A program made the position numbers and the translations under genes. The notes under the pieces were generated by a model. That model worked only from the letters and a program-made list of their open reading frames with translations, had not been told where the DNA came from and ran no database searches. Source: Ctena decussata (taxonomy: Eukaryota > Mollusca > Bivalvia > Lucinida > Lucinidae). Taken from it: a stretch of 64,000 nucleotides of DNA. Shown piece after piece: positions 10,585 through 22,127 of this stretch (position 1 is the first letter of the stretch; every line of letters begins with the position of its first letter). Where the stretch lies: positions 18,955,928-19,019,927 of the forward strand of contig OZ022513.1 in the NCBI GenBank assembly GCA_963989385.1, in the 5' to 3' direction.

Positions 10585-12050
10585 CCTTGGCTTAGCCTTA
10601 GAACGCTGACATGAGAACTTGTCAAAGATAATGTCATACTAAACATTTTTTTGCAAAAATTGAATGAAAATTGGTCCATAAATGAAGGCGCTAGAGCGAT
10701 GACAGAGTTTTTCTAAAAACAGCCACTGGGACCTTGACCTTAGAACGCTGAAAACGGACCTTGTTCAAGATATTGTCGTACTAAACATTAGTGTGAAGTT
10801 AAATCAAAATCGGTCCATAAATGAAGTCGTCAAAGCGATGACAAAGTTTTCTAAAAACAGCAACTGTGACCTTGACCGTAGAATGCAGAAACGCAAACTT
10901 TTTCAAGATATTGTCATACCAAATATTTGTGTGATGTTAAATCAAAATCGGTCCATAAATGAAGTTGCCAGAGGGATTACAAAGTTTTTCTAAAAATAGC
11001 AACTGTGACCTTGATCTTAAAACGTTGAAACACAAACTTGTTCAAGATATTGTCATACTAAACATAAATGTGAAGTTAAATCAAAATCGGTCCATAAATG
11101 AAGTCGCCAGAGGGACGACAAAGTTTTTCTCAAAACAGCAACTATGACCTTGATCCTAGAATGCAGAAACGCAAACTTGTGATATTGTCATACTTAACAT
11201 TTGTGTAAAGTTAAATCAAAATCGGTCCATAAATGAAGGCGCTAGAGCGATGACATTGTTTTTCTAAAAATAGTTACTGTGACCATGACCTTGACCCCAC
11301 AACGTTGAAACGCGAACTTGTCTAAGATATTGTCATACTAATATAATTAAATTCGGTCCACAAATAAAGGCGCTAGATCGATGACAAGGTTTTTCTAAAA
11401 ATAGCCACTGTGACCTTGATCATGACCCCAGAATGCTGAAACGCGTTCTTGTCAAAGATATTGCCATGCTTATCACTTGTGTGAAGTAAGTCGAAATCGG
11501 TCCATAAATGAAGTCACCAGAGCGATGACAAAACTTTTTTTCTAAAAATAGCCACTGTGAACTTGACATTAACCTTAGAGAGCTGAAACGATGCAAGATA
11601 TTGTCATACTAAACATTTGTGGGAAATTAAATCGAATTTGGTCCACAAATCAAGGCGCTTCAGCAATGACAAAGCTTTTCTATAAATAGCCATTGTGACC
11701 TTGGCCTTGCCCCAGAATGCTAAAAAGCGACCTTGTCCAAGATATTGCCATACTAATCACTTGTGGAAAGTTAAATCGAAATCGGTGCACAAATGAAGAC
11801 GCTAGAGTGATGACAAAGTTTTTGCCTAAAAAAAGCCACTCTGATTGTGACCTTGACCCCATCATGCTAAAACGTGAACTCTTTCGAGGTAATGTCATAC
11901 CCAATACGTGTGTGAAGTTACATCAAAATTGGTTAATAAATGAGGTAGCTACATGTAGAGCGATGACAAAATGTTAACAAATGTACATACATACATACGT
12001 ACGGGACAGACCCTATATCCCCTCCATTACTTCCTTGTGCAAGGGGATAA
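10585..12050. repeat. ~140-bp tandem array (ATCGGTCCATAAATGAAG)
   Basis: About ten units are present. Each contains 'gtgaccttgaccttaga', 'gctgaaacg', 'ttgttcaagatattgtcatactaa', 'aagttaaatcaaaatcggtccataaatgaag', and 'gcgatgacaaagtttttctaaaaatag'. Markers at about 10630, 10766, 10911, 11051, 11184, 11326, 11466, 11602, 11745 and 11890 give a period of 135-145 bp. The array ends in a CATACATACATACGTACGG tract and a terminal hairpin in which TATCCCCT pairs with AGGGGATA (about 12012-12048). The open frames across it are chance products of the repeated unit. Confidence 0.85.
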
Positions 12051-12059
12051 TAATCCAAC

Positions 12060-13131
12060 CTTGCCCACAGTAGAAAAGGTCTGAGATGTTTCGGCTGTCC
12101 TGGATACCTGCAAGTTTCAAGGAGCTGCGATCAAAAAAGATGGAGCTATAGCCTGGACAACATTTTCCCATTATATGTCGATGGGAAAATATTTAATTGT
12201 TCAAGGGCAAGTAACTCCGAAAAGAATAATCTAGCCTGGCCCAAATTCAAACTGATCCGAGATGTTTTGGCTGTTTTGAATACCTGCAAGTTTCAAGGAG
12301 TTGCGATCATAAATGAAGAAGCTAGGGCCCGGACAACATTTTCCACATTATTAGTCTATGTGAAAATATTTTATCGCTCAAGGGCAAGTAACCCTGACAA
12401 GAATGATCCAACCTGGCCCAAATTCGAACTGGTCCGAGATGTTTTGACTGTCCTAGACATTTGCAAGTTACAAGAAGTTGTGATCAAAAATGAAGAAGCT
12501 AGAGCCCGGACAACATTTTCCCAATTAAAAGTCTATGGTAAAATATTTTTTTCGCTCAAGGGCAAGTAACTCTGACAAGAATAATCCAACCTGACCCAAA
12601 TTCGAACTGGTCCGAGATGTATCGGCTGTCTTGGATACCTGCAAGTTACAAGAAGTTGCGATCAAAAATGAAGAAGCTAGAGCCCGGACAACATTTTCTC
12701 CATTACAAGTCTATGGAAAAATATTTTATCGCTCAAGGGCAAGTAACTCTGAAAGGAATTATCCAACCTGACCCAAATTCGAACTGGTCCGATATGTTTT
12801 GGCTGTCCTGGATACCTGCAAGTTACAAGAAGTTGCAATCAAAACTGAAGAAGCTAGGGCCCGGACAACGTTTTCTCCATTATGAGTCTATAGGACATTT
12901 TTGTTGCCATGGTAACCACAGTTTTAAACCAATCTGTCCCAAAACTATATGCAATCAATCCCCTACCCCAGCAATGCCACATATAAAATTTGATGAAGAT
13001 TGGCCAGCTACTTTAGCAGATATTAATGTTTAAAAGTGTGGACGTACGACGTACGACGCAGGACGGACGACGGACGACGGACCAAGCCTATACTATAAGC
13101 TCACCTTGTGAGCCTTCGGCTCAGACGAGCT
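12060..13131. repeat. 177-bp tandem array with GACGACGG tract and hairpin end
   Basis: There are five units. The GAGATGTTT(T/C)GGCTG phrase recurs at 12082, 12259, 12436, 12614 and 12791, a very regular 177-bp period. Each unit also has 'gatacctgcaagtt', 'gaagaagctagagcccggacaacattttc', and 'gctcaagggcaagtaac'. The right end carries a GACGTACGACGCAGGACGG-type tract (about 13040-13081) and a terminal hairpin (GCTCACCTTGTGAGC at 13099-13113, then GCCTTCGGC). The ORFs at 12267 and 12617 are array artefacts. Confidence 0.85.
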
Positions 13132-13134
13132 AAA

Positions 13135-13765
13135 AATCATAAATGAGTTTCTTGAAGTACAATGAAACCCTTCATAAGAAAGAAGGTTGGTCAGGCTATG
13201 TATAAACCAAAAAAGAAAAAATGGACAAAACAATAAAACATAATCTCTAGAGTATGAATCCCAACCAATTAGTGATTCCGATTTCTCAGACATTTCTCGC
13301 CGATCTCAAAGGGTCGAAAGTAAAAAAAATAACTGCCCTATGATTGCTGTACTGGGAGACATTTTACGGCCGCCACACGGCACAACACCAGCTGCAGCGA
13401 TTGCAGAAATAAAACAAAAAAACAACATAAATGAACTCCTTTACGAACAATAAAACATTCATAAGAGGGTAGGTCAGACTACATCTGGCGAGAGGAAAAC
13501 ATACTATAATTTTGTAAAATCTAAATATGCAGTCGGTTTAAAGAATGTTATTATAAAAAAGTGGGCCAACTCGATAAACAAAAACCTCTATAATATAAGT
13601 CCAAGCCAATTATTAATTGCAGAATATCTCTCAGAATATTCCCGCCTATCTCAAAGGACCAGAAGTAGAATGAAGCCTAAAATCTCTATTCTCAAGGCAA
13701 ATATCGCTGCTGTAAATGCTGTGGTAGCTCAGGATGTCCAATTCTGGGTAAAATACTGAAATATA
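13135..13765 (+). pseudogene. Tandemly duplicated unidentified coding remnant
   Basis: Two diverged direct copies (about 13135-13400 and 13440-13765) share 'aacatt/cttcataag', the 'ccaaccaatta' region and 'cgcc(g/t)atctcaaag'. The second copy has an open frame of about 100 codons without an early ATG, ending at TGA 13757-13759. It includes SGERKTYYNFVKSKYA, NISPSQLLIAEYLSEYSR, LSQRTRSRMKPK and ILKANIAAVNAVVAQD. The composition is strikingly protein-like, with a likely helical Leu/Ile heptad pattern. The first copy keeps the same motif in broken form (SDFSDISRRSQR). I do not recognise the family. It could be a gene exon, a domain carried by a mobile element, or part of an unknown transposon. 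Confidence 0.45.
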
Positions 13766-13965
13766 TAGCTTTGTGCCGAGTTACTCTTTTGCTTCCTAAC
13801 GAGCAAATGAAGCAGCACCTAAAATGTGCCCGAGAACTTCTGAAAACATACACAAAATGTAACAGCCGGGTCATTTCTAATTTGGTAATTGGTGACGAAA
13901 ACTGGATGCACATGTTTATGCCACACAGGTGTGTTACGCAGAAGGTTTTACACTCGGTCAACACG
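13766..13965 (+). pseudogene. Mariner transposase fragment
   Basis: The peptide LLPNEQMKQHLKCARELLKTY followed by VISNLVIGDENWMHMF matches the region of mariner-family transposases between the helix-turn-helix and the first catalytic Asp (GDExW[IV]H). Only this central piece remains. The N-terminus, the second and third catalytic Asps and any inverted repeats are not visible. The frame runs out into unrelated sequence after about 13965. Confidence 0.8.
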
Positions 13966-13999
13966 GGTGTAGAGCCTTATGCGTCGCCAGGACGGCGGA

Positions 14000-16150
14000 G
14001 GGTGACTTCCGGTTAAAGGGTTATCTACCAGTGTATTACACTAACAAGGAAACTCTAACAACGTTAGAAGTTTTGAAGTTTATATATAATGTAAATTCTA
14101 TATACAACAATACAATTTACAACTGTCACAATTACAATAATATACAACACATATTAGTTCATGTCGCTGGCCCAAGTAAGGTGTTTGTTTCAAATCTGTA
14201 ATCGATTTGCGTACAATACGCAAATAGATTACCGTCTGACGTCAACACCGTACTCGGCTCAGCGCCATGAACTAAAGGAAAACACAAAGAACAAAAAACG
14301 TTAGTTTGAGCTCATACAAAAAACAAGGCTTTATGTTGGTAGACTTCAATTCGTCGTTCCCTGGATCATGTCATGGGCCAGTCCATATATCATGAGGAAC
14401 ACCAACTTATATTAACACGTGCACGATTATATACTGGTCGCTCCCTGGATCGTACCAGGGACCAGTCTATATATATTAACACACTTTAGTGGACGAACAC
14501 TGTCCCACACTTGATGTGACCTTCAGATCTTATCACAGAATCTGGCAAAACTGTGCTAACCACTTCCGCCTACATTTTGTGCTTCCCGCCTCTGCTTAGG
14601 AACCATGCACAAACGTCGTTGTAACTGCCTCTACCCGGGTTGGTATTAACCTGGAGACGTATATCGAATCTCCAGGTGAGACGTGGCTCTAAGCCCTAAC
14701 AGCTGACTGCCGGACTTGATGTGCCTAAAAATAACGAACTTACACTTAATACATTGTAACTACATAATAACAATACGTAAGACTTGGGCCTGTCTTGGAA
14801 CTACCATACAACGCCCTCGGCGAATGCCGAGCATAACGTGCACACGCCAGCCGTGTCACTAGACACAACTCGCGCTCACGATGTAAAGCCAAAATTGTGC
14901 TTACTACTTCCGCCAATGAAGAAACGTAGATCCTACCACGCATGTGCGTCGAAGGATCTGACGTCAAACATTGTCAAGAAGTATACTGACGTCAACAGGT
15001 ATTACCATGACATATCCCACATAAAACATGAATAATCTAAACAATGACTTATTTACATTAAATTGATTGACCAAAATCTAACTCGCATATGTATTAATTC
15101 ATTTCTTTAAACTAAGCGTTATACCATTTGCCATAGAATATAATAGCTGAATACGCGTTTCTCACACATTTGGGATCATAACGTTTGATCTGACATCATG
15201 ACATCAATGATGTTATACCATATGACGCCGTCTAATGAAGGCAAATCAAACGCATGATGACCAAATGTTACCATTATAACTTATCGAAAAAACCCTTAAT
15301 GCGGTGCATGCTATGGCGTCAATTGACGTCACGAGTATGTAAATTAGTTCCATTACAAATCAATCTACTTCTATAGGCTACGTATACGTGAAACTAATAT
15401 AAAAAGTGCTGACATCGCAATAACATGATGCAACTGACTTCATATGAATAACATGAATGCAACTGACGTCACTGGACGTCAAATAGACGCACACCATTGC
15501 AACCAACATCAGTGATATAAACTATCTCCGTAATTTACAAAACTTCCTAATATACAAATACCATGCGCAGCATGGTCAGTATAACAAAATTGGTCGACAT
15601 ATGCACAGCCTGATCACTGTCAACAAAATCAAATCAGTCGACACATATAATCATACCATATCAATCAGAAGTCACATTTTTCATTCTTAGCCAAATTATT
15701 CTAAATAAATATAATAAAATCTTACCGTTCTGGTCTAAACTCAGAATCTGGGCACACAACAATATAACATCCTCAGTATAAGAATTAAACAGCCACGTCT
15801 AACTTTTCAATAAAAGATAGGCGTATAAATAGTATGCGTCTCACATTTAAATCGTGGGACTCGAATATAAGCGTGCAGGTATTGACATTAAAATCATGCA
15901 ACACGCTGTCCACAATCAAAAGACTCGTGCAGGTATTCACCTTAAAATCATGCAATACGCTGTCCACGAGAGGTATTCACAAACAACCCATGCATAACAT
16001 AGTCACAATTTCCGTAAATGTTTTATTACCACAGTTGCCCTAAAAACTGTAGCTCTACTGATTGAAAGAATAAAAATAATTTTGACGACATAGTCGACGA
16101 TCGGATCCATTTCGTAACAAGGTGCGCTAACAATAGGCAATGGAAACGAA
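14000..16150. other. Unassigned 2-kb stretch with TGACGTCA palindromes
   Basis: No gene is supported. Repeated phrases occur at 14357-14385 and 14438-14466 ('cgttccctggatcatg...gggccagtc' versus 'cgctccctggatcgta...gggaccagtc'). 'Acttccgccta' and 'acttccgccaat' occur at about 14563 and 14907. Five perfect TGACGTCA octamers lie at 14237, 14959, 14987, 15324 and 15464. This could be the long terminal repeat or non-coding part of an unrecognised element. Confidence 0.4.
15855..15975. repeat. ~64-bp direct duplication
   Basis: Two copies of 'cgtgcaggtatt(g/c)ac(a/c)ttaaaatcatgcaa(c/t)acgctgtccac' are adjacent, starting at about 15872 and 15926. The short frames on both strands repeat the same peptide and are artefacts of the duplication. 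Confidence 0.75.
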
Positions 16151-17850
16151 AAGTTAAAAGGCGGTCATGTGTTGCCAAAAGAACAAATAACACAATGATG
16201 CTATACGTTTACGGCTTTAGCCGTATAACCTCAGTATTAACCTACACTTTAGATATTTCAGTGGCCAATATAGATACACTCGGGATTTTGATGTAAGTAC
16301 ATATGTACCTTACTTTCGCTTTCTTTTTCTATTTTCAGTTTCAATTGACTGTTTGCCTATAAACTGTGTCGTAGTGAATCTAGACGTTTCAGTCCAAATC
16401 GTTTTTTTGTCAAAGAACATTTCGCTTGTTATGTCGCTCACGTAAAATATAAAACAATTAATCTAAGCCGATTATCTTTTTTAAATTTTAAGGATATTTC
16501 TTGTTCTTTAGTTCCATCGGGTCAGTCGTTCAGATGTCATATCCATCTGGGCATTCAGTCACTGGACGCCTTTATACAATGTAAGAACTATGTGTTGAAA
16601 ATAACTGAAAAAAATTTTATTGCAAGAAACGTCCTAGCAAAAGATGGTCAGGGTCCATAGGATTCAGGACAACGCCTCCTCCCACAAATGGTACAATGTA
16701 AAGGCTTTCTTAGCGTCTGTAAAACGCTCATGTAGTAAACCATCCACCTGACTCACCAAACCTGAGACAATTTACTTCTTTTTATTTCCTGGGCTTAAGA
16801 AAATGCTTTCCGGGAAGAAATACAGTTCTAGAGGTTCTCTTGGCAGCACTATATTCCAGTGTCTCCAACAGATACCAAACAGGACTCTATTTGAATGCAT
16901 TTCACGACTGGGTTAACAGGTAACAAAAATGTATTTCGGTAAAGAGTGAACACTTAAAAGTTTGTTTCATAATAGAACAAGAGTTTGATAAAATAGAACA
17001 AGAGTTTGATAAAACGCTTCAGTTCAGATATCCATCACTAATACTAGAACTTATTCCAGGACCATCGTATGATGTACTTTATCAGATATCCAATTTACTC
17101 GTACTATAAAAGATTTATCATACTCTTATGATTATGAAGATAAGCTGAATATGCTTAAGTAATAAAAAAATGTCTGTTCTGTTCTGTTATACGTATTACA
17201 ATACCTACAAAGTCCCTTTGAAAACATGAAAAGATAGTTATTTGGCGTCTCTTCCTTTTGCAATTATTTACTTCACTTTTCTGAGTGGGCACTGTTGTCC
17301 ACTCATGACCTCCATGCACCCGCTAGTTCTTTCTAAAATTTATCATAGAATTTATTTATAATTTTAAGAAGTGAGTACCAAAATAGCTTGACATGGTCAA
17401 AGCATGCGTATAAACAATATTCATTGTTTATTCATTTTACTTACATTTTTACAGCTTGCTTCTGTTTAGTATATTTTTGAAACCTTCATTACACCTTGTG
17501 AATTTTTATCATAAAATCTATTTATAAACATTTATGAGCACAAGGTCTTTCACGGAATCGTGTCGGCTCTTCAACTGGTATTTGTTACAGCTTGAAGACC
17601 AGACACGAATCGGCGAAGGCATTTATGAAAATTCGGCTTTCTAAAAAAGAAATTTGGAAGCATAAAGAAAATTACAGACTGAGGAATCTGCGTTGTTTGC
17701 TCTAGTTCCGATTCTGTATTCATTTATGCTATTCCGTTTCGCGTTCATCTTAAGAACTTTTGTTTATGTCGTATTTTGTAAACTGTATAGGATTCAGTAA
17801 AATTCTGTGTGTCCGTTAAAATTAAGTGTAGATTAGAGAGCTGCTTTGTG
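16150..17850. other. Mostly featureless, possible LINE 3' tail near 16990-17190
   Basis: No gene is seen. A 22-bp phrase ('aatagaacaagagtttgataaa') is duplicated in tandem at about 16973-17014. After it the plus strand reads a short degraded peptide (LQFRYPSLILELIPGPSY), then a TAATAAAAAAATGTCTGTTCTGTTCTGTT terminus at 17159-17187. A (CTGTT)n end is like the 3' microsatellite tail of CR1/L2-type LINEs, so this may be a LINE 3' fragment; the support is weak. Confidence 0.35.
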
Positions 17851-17855
17851 TTTAT

Positions 17856-19450
17856 TGTCCCTCGCCTTTTCGAAAAAAGGCGGAAGGACATAGTTTTCGG
17901 CATTCCGTCCTTCCGTCCTCCCAAAGTAGTAGGTACATTGTGTGCGCAAATCCTCCTACAGTTTTATGCCGATTTACAGCTGTTTTTGTCATGGTCTGAA
18001 AATATACATGTGGTTTGGGTATAACCCTGAGATTACTTTTGTTACTTTTCCCACAAGTTGAACTTAGTCATTTCTTAGGCGTTTTTACTATCATAGTGAC
18101 TAGATAGTGGGTACCTTGTGTGCGCAACTCCTCATACAGTTTTAAGCATATTCCTTTAAAACTTCACAGGTATTTTGATCATGGTCTGAAAATATGCATA
18201 TGATTAGGATATAATCCTCACATTATGTTTTATTACTTTTTCCCCAAGTTGAACTTAGCCTTTTTTCATACATTTTTACTATTACATAACATAACATAAC
18301 ATAATTTTATTTCGGTAATTTAGGCCTCCGGCCCATAATACAACATATGCATATACAGATAAACATAAAGAGAGTGGCATGAATGTCCAAACCGTTAAAT
18401 GTTTAGATTAAAATTTCTGTTTGAACTAGTTCAAGACTCATATACATGCATGTGCGTATATGCCAATATATCCGCACATGCATGTATATGTATCTACATA
18501 AATATGCTAAGCACTATCCAAGAAAGTGGTCCTAAATGCAAATGCATGTTTCAAAAAATTTGTAACTTTTAATATATTTTCCATGTCATTGAACCCCATA
18601 ATTGCATAAAACATATCTAACGTTCGGTTTCTAATCCAGCTTGGTTTAAAATATATATTTCTTATTTCCTCATATGCCCTACATTCAAAAAAGAAATGGT
18701 ATTCATCTTCTATGACAAAGTGTTCAGTTCTCGTACATATTGGACAAAATCGAAATTCTCTGTCTATTGCAACATGCCTGCCCTTTTCAATCATTAGAGA
18801 ATGGCCTGAACATCTAAAATTTGCAAGTAACTTCCTTAATTCGAATGAAATATCAAGCTGGAGGTATGATTCAACATTTAACAATGACTTAAAACATCTA
18901 TAATGAACTGCTTTAGAAGAATTATTAATATCTGAATGCCATTTTTGTATATAAATATCAATTATTCGCGGTTTGAATAAATTCAAAAAGTGACTCTCAT
19001 TACCGACGTCGTGTCCTATCCATACATATCCAAAACCGTACATATATAAAAGTTCTCTTTTTTGAATGTAGGGCATATGAGGAAATAAGAAATATATATT
19101 TTAAACCAAGCTGGATTAGAAACCGATCGTTAGATATGTTTTATGCAATTATGGGGTTCAATGACATGGAAAATATATTAAAAGTTAAAGTGAATAGATA
19201 GTGGGTACATTGTGTGTGCACTCCTCCTACAGTTTTATGCTGATTCCTTTCAAACTTCACAGGTGTTTGGTCATGGTCTTAATATATCCATCTGGTTTAG
19301 ATATAATCCTAAAATTATTTTAGTGGAATTTGATTTGAAACAATGCTAGAATGATTAAATTGACAATTTATTTTCAAATACATTTTAATAACAGGTTTTT
19401 TTTTCATTGACGTGTCCTTTAATTGAAATAAACAATAATGGCGGGGGACA
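17856..19450. mobile_element. Inverted-repeat element carrying a ~180-bp tandem array
   Basis: The ends are short inverted repeats: TGTCCCTCGCC at 17856-17866 and GGCGGGGGACA at 19440-19450 (ten of eleven positions pair). Just inside the left end is a hairpin (CGCCTTTTCG...AAAAGGCGG) and a CCGTCCTTCCGTCCTCCC tract. Three direct units follow, starting at about 17927, 18110 and 19202, each with 'gggtac(a/c)ttgtgtg(c/t)gca', 'cctacagttttatgc', 'acttcacaggt' and 'tcatggtct'. A LINE fragment interrupts the second and third units. No transposase is present. Confidence 0.65.
18285..19190 (-). mobile_element. LINE 3'-end fragment with inverted 5' segment
   Basis: A minus-strand frame (18507-19076) encodes the C-terminal zinc-binding tail of a CR1/L2- or RTE-type LINE protein: FRCSGHSLMIEKGRH, FRFCPICTRTEHFVIEDEYHFFFECRAYEEIR, then KPSWIRNRTLDMFYAIMGF. 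The Cys/Cys/His/Cys arrangement is the usual LINE C-terminal knuckle. The 3' end carries a simple tail, (ATGTT)n on the minus strand (18285-18305 on plus). At the other end, 19056-19186 is an inverted copy of 18563-18694, so the fragment ends in a ~131-bp inverted duplication. The insertion splits the ~180-bp array. Confidence 0.8.
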
Positions 19451-19843
19451 TAAATTCTTTGAATTTGCTTGTTATTATTACTACTACCGTTATTATAATT
19501 TAAGTTTCAGGAGAAAGGCAATTTCCCCATGTTTGAAATTTCGTCTCTCAATTTAAGTCTTAGGAAGCTTAAATTCCTTTGGAATAAGCCCACCTTTTAT
19601 TACCTATATTTCAAACTATGTGAGGAACGGCATTTTAGCCACACTTTTGAAACGGATAAGACTGTCGTTAACGGATGTCTGCAATAAATTTTAGTTTGTA
19701 GAAAAAAGAAATATTATAGCTGTGCACCAAAGTTTTCGATTTTCACACATCTTAGATGGTGATAGAACAAAATGTCATGCACAAATCAGGTTTTTTACAT
19801 TCGCTCTTTCTTTCTTTCTTTTTCTTAATACGCATGACCTTAC
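19451..19843. other. Intron sequence, nothing recognised
   Basis: This is AT-rich sequence between the 17856-19450 element and FReD exon 2. It holds a (TTTC)n-rich pyrimidine run at about 19803-19826 and no supported ORF. Confidence 0.4.
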
Positions 19844-20002
19844 CAGCCATCCTCCGCCATCCGTAGTCATATTCGCAGTACACCTTAAATCCTGTGCGTG
19901 TACCTATTGGAGTCACATGATACACGCCCGACGTTGTGTGGCCTCTATCTTGATAATCCTGACAGTCGGTGGCACAACTTGTGCAGAAGTCTATTGGGCA
20001 GG
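19844..20002 (-). CDS. Fibrinogen-related protein gene A, exon 2 (FBG start, 1-base frameshift)
   Basis: The minus strand reads DFCTSCATDCQDYQDRGH, TTSGVYHVTPIGTRTGFKVYCE and then, one frame over, MTTDGGGWL. These are the opening of an FBG domain: Cys-x-x-Tyr/Leu, the SGVY box, FKVYCxM and GGGW. The acceptor is TTGTTTGACCAG before 20002 and the donor is CTG|GTAAGG at 19844/19843. The exon starts with two bases, fitting the phase-1 signal exons upstream, and would end in phase 0 for exon 3. At 159 bp it is one base too long: an extra T in GAATATGACTACG separates FKVYCE from MTTDGGGW. So this is either a disabled allele or pseudogene, or a base error in the assembly. Family assignment is firm; the coding status is not. 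Confidence 0.82.
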
Positions 20003-20830
20003 CTGGTCAAACAAACGTAAAACATAAACTGTTGTTTCAGATCCACATAAATACTATCATAATACGCAACTGTGCTTACGGAGAAATACAACATAGTTTA
20101 AACAAGCTTATTAAGGGTAATATTTTAATCAAACAGGGTGTGCCACAATCAAAGTCTTGCATCAAGAAGAGGAGTAGTAAAAGTAAAATGTGAAATCACA
20201 AAGACGGTAATGGAATGATATAATTTGTAATAAAATGACACGTCATCAAATAAGTCCTGCATATTAATAGGGAGATAAGCGGTCCGCATTTGTAAAATCC
20301 ATCGTCTCTTCTATCCAGTCAGGTATTTCCAAAAACTTCGTGGTATTGCAAATTCCGTTTCTAGGTTACGGAAGCATACTTACAATACGGATGCGGATGT
20401 GGCTTCTGATGGTCCATTTAAGCCCCCATAGCTTAGTTAGAAACGATTGAGCATGCTCAAATTTTGTTGGGGGGAGGGGGCACGAAAAATGACACGCAAG
20501 TGAGAATTAGGTACCAAAATTAAGATATTACTCAGTCATATTATAATTAGTTTTCAAACTAAATGGACCGTGTTTTATGGGACACTACAAATTCATATAA
20601 CATTGGTGTTTCAAGATGATATGTGCACAGCAGGTGAAGTGGTTTCTAAACTGACATTTGATTGTTATTAAAGCTTACTCTAGTGATACTGAATTGCAGA
20701 TGTTAAAGATAGCGACAGGGCTAGTTTCGTAAAATTTGCAGTCTATTTTAACCGAGGCAAACGCCCAGAAAAAAAACATTGTTATAATTCTGTAATATTC
20801 GTTTGTCTAGCAACATCAATTATTTGGTAT
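20003..20830. other. Intron sequence, nothing recognised
   Basis: This lies upstream (minus strand) of FReD exon 2. There is a small G-run (GTTGGGGGGAGGGGGCACG near 20464-20482) and no ORF, RNA or repeat that I can support. Confidence 0.4.
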
Positions 20831-21060
20831 TGATTGATTGATTGATTGTTTTGGGTTAAACGGCCCTTTGAGACAGTATTTCAGTCTATATCGCGTAGTC
20901 TCCCAGAGAGAGGGAGAAAGAAGAAAAATGATAGATGGGAGAAAACTGTCTAAACAACCCTCACCCGCACCCACTTCATGCACAGAAGGCCCTGCTCTAC
21001 AATGTTTCAAATCAGTAGGACGCCCCGGCACTTTAAGTTAAGCACAGCACCATCACACCA
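20830..21060 (-). mobile_element. SINE-like repeat with (CAAT)n tail, copy 1
   Basis: This ~230-bp segment matches 53140-53380 along its length: 'gttttgggttaaacggcc', 'gagacagtat', 'cagagagagggagaaagaa', 'gtccaaaca', 'ccctcacccgcaccca', 'gcacaga(a)ggccctg', and 'atcagtaggacgccccggcact'. The left edge is a (TGAT)n run (20830-20848), so on the minus strand it has a (CAAT)n 3' tail. The tail domain GACTGAAATACTGT also occurs in the elements at 28385 and 51400. No tRNA head is recognised. Confidence 0.65.
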
Positions 21061-21110
21061 CCCGATCACTCCTATTTGTTTGGTATGTGAAATGATTACT
21101 GAAATCTTAA

Positions 21111-21614
21111 AGGAAAACACTCACTTAAATGCATGTTGGACTCAACTTGCAGATTTTAATAAAACATGATTTGCCGAAAAATTCATGAAAATCGGACTTG
21201 AATTAAGAAGGATATGACAGTTAATAGATATTAAAATGTTAAGCTGGGAACAAGTAAATATGTGAGTTAATGACGTCATAAATTCACAGTCAAAAATTGA
21301 AATCCTAAATAACTTTAGTTTGAAAGGAATTGTAGGTGAATGAAATGCATAAATCTATATTTTACTTCATAAAGAAACGACTTTAACTAAATAATACAGT
21401 AAAAGTAAGCAATTTATGCACTTATTCAAGATTAAAATATTTATCACATGACAAGAACTTCCAAAATGGCGGCCTCCAAGACCGCCATTTTGATTTTTAA
21501 AATCTTCATATCTTTCTTATTTTAAGTCCGATTTTCATTAAATTTTCGCCAAATTTAATTGCTAATCAAGGTCTACAATTTAAAGTCTGTTCACATTTTA
21601 GTGAGTGTTTTCCT
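21111..21614. mobile_element. TTAA-flanked MITE (AGGAAAACACTCACT ends)
   Basis: The inverted ends AGGAAAACACTCACTTAAATG (left) and TTTTAGTGAGTGTTTTCCT (right) bound a 504-bp element. TTAA lies directly outside each end (21107-21110 and 21615-21618). A TTAA target is typical of piggyBac and Kolobok transposons. There is no ORF, so it is non-autonomous. An internal palindrome, AAAATGGCGGCC...GACCGCCATTTT, lies at about 21465-21493. Subterminal sequences ('gattttcatt', 'aagtccgatttt') are also mirrored. Confidence 0.88.
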
Positions 21615-22127
21615 TTAAATATAAGACAATGCTTTAAGAATCTTTTGAGAGATTTATGAAAAGCCATTCTCCTTACCTCTCGTACAAGACGTCGTATTTG
21701 TGCAATAAATTGTACCGCCGCTATCGCCTGCTCCTTAGCATTGGAATCTCTTATTTTTCAGAAAGGCAAGTAACATACATGTATATGGTATTTAGCACCT
21801 ATAGGTATATTATACATGAGGTGGTTATGGTAAGATTTGATTACCCTATCTCGATTAATAATAAAGCCATGACGGCGTTTGCAAGATTTCTTGAATATTC
21901 CTCGTAACAGAATGCCGTAGTCAATAAAAAGCTTATTATAGAATGGCATGTATAATAGTTGGCTTCAGTCTCTGCTGATTTCCTCTTTATTGTATTTAAA
22001 AATAATTCATTTCCTTTCCAAGCAACCTTCAGTTTAATTGTATTTACTTTCTTACAACATTTTGGACCCGAAAGTTATATTTCACTATTATAAAAATGTT
22101 CAGTATGGCTAGACAGTCTACGGTCTA

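Noticed and set aside
10793..12977. Several plus-strand frames of 60-138 codons
   Set aside because: All are translations of the 140-bp and 177-bp tandem units and repeat the same peptide; there is no codon or domain support.
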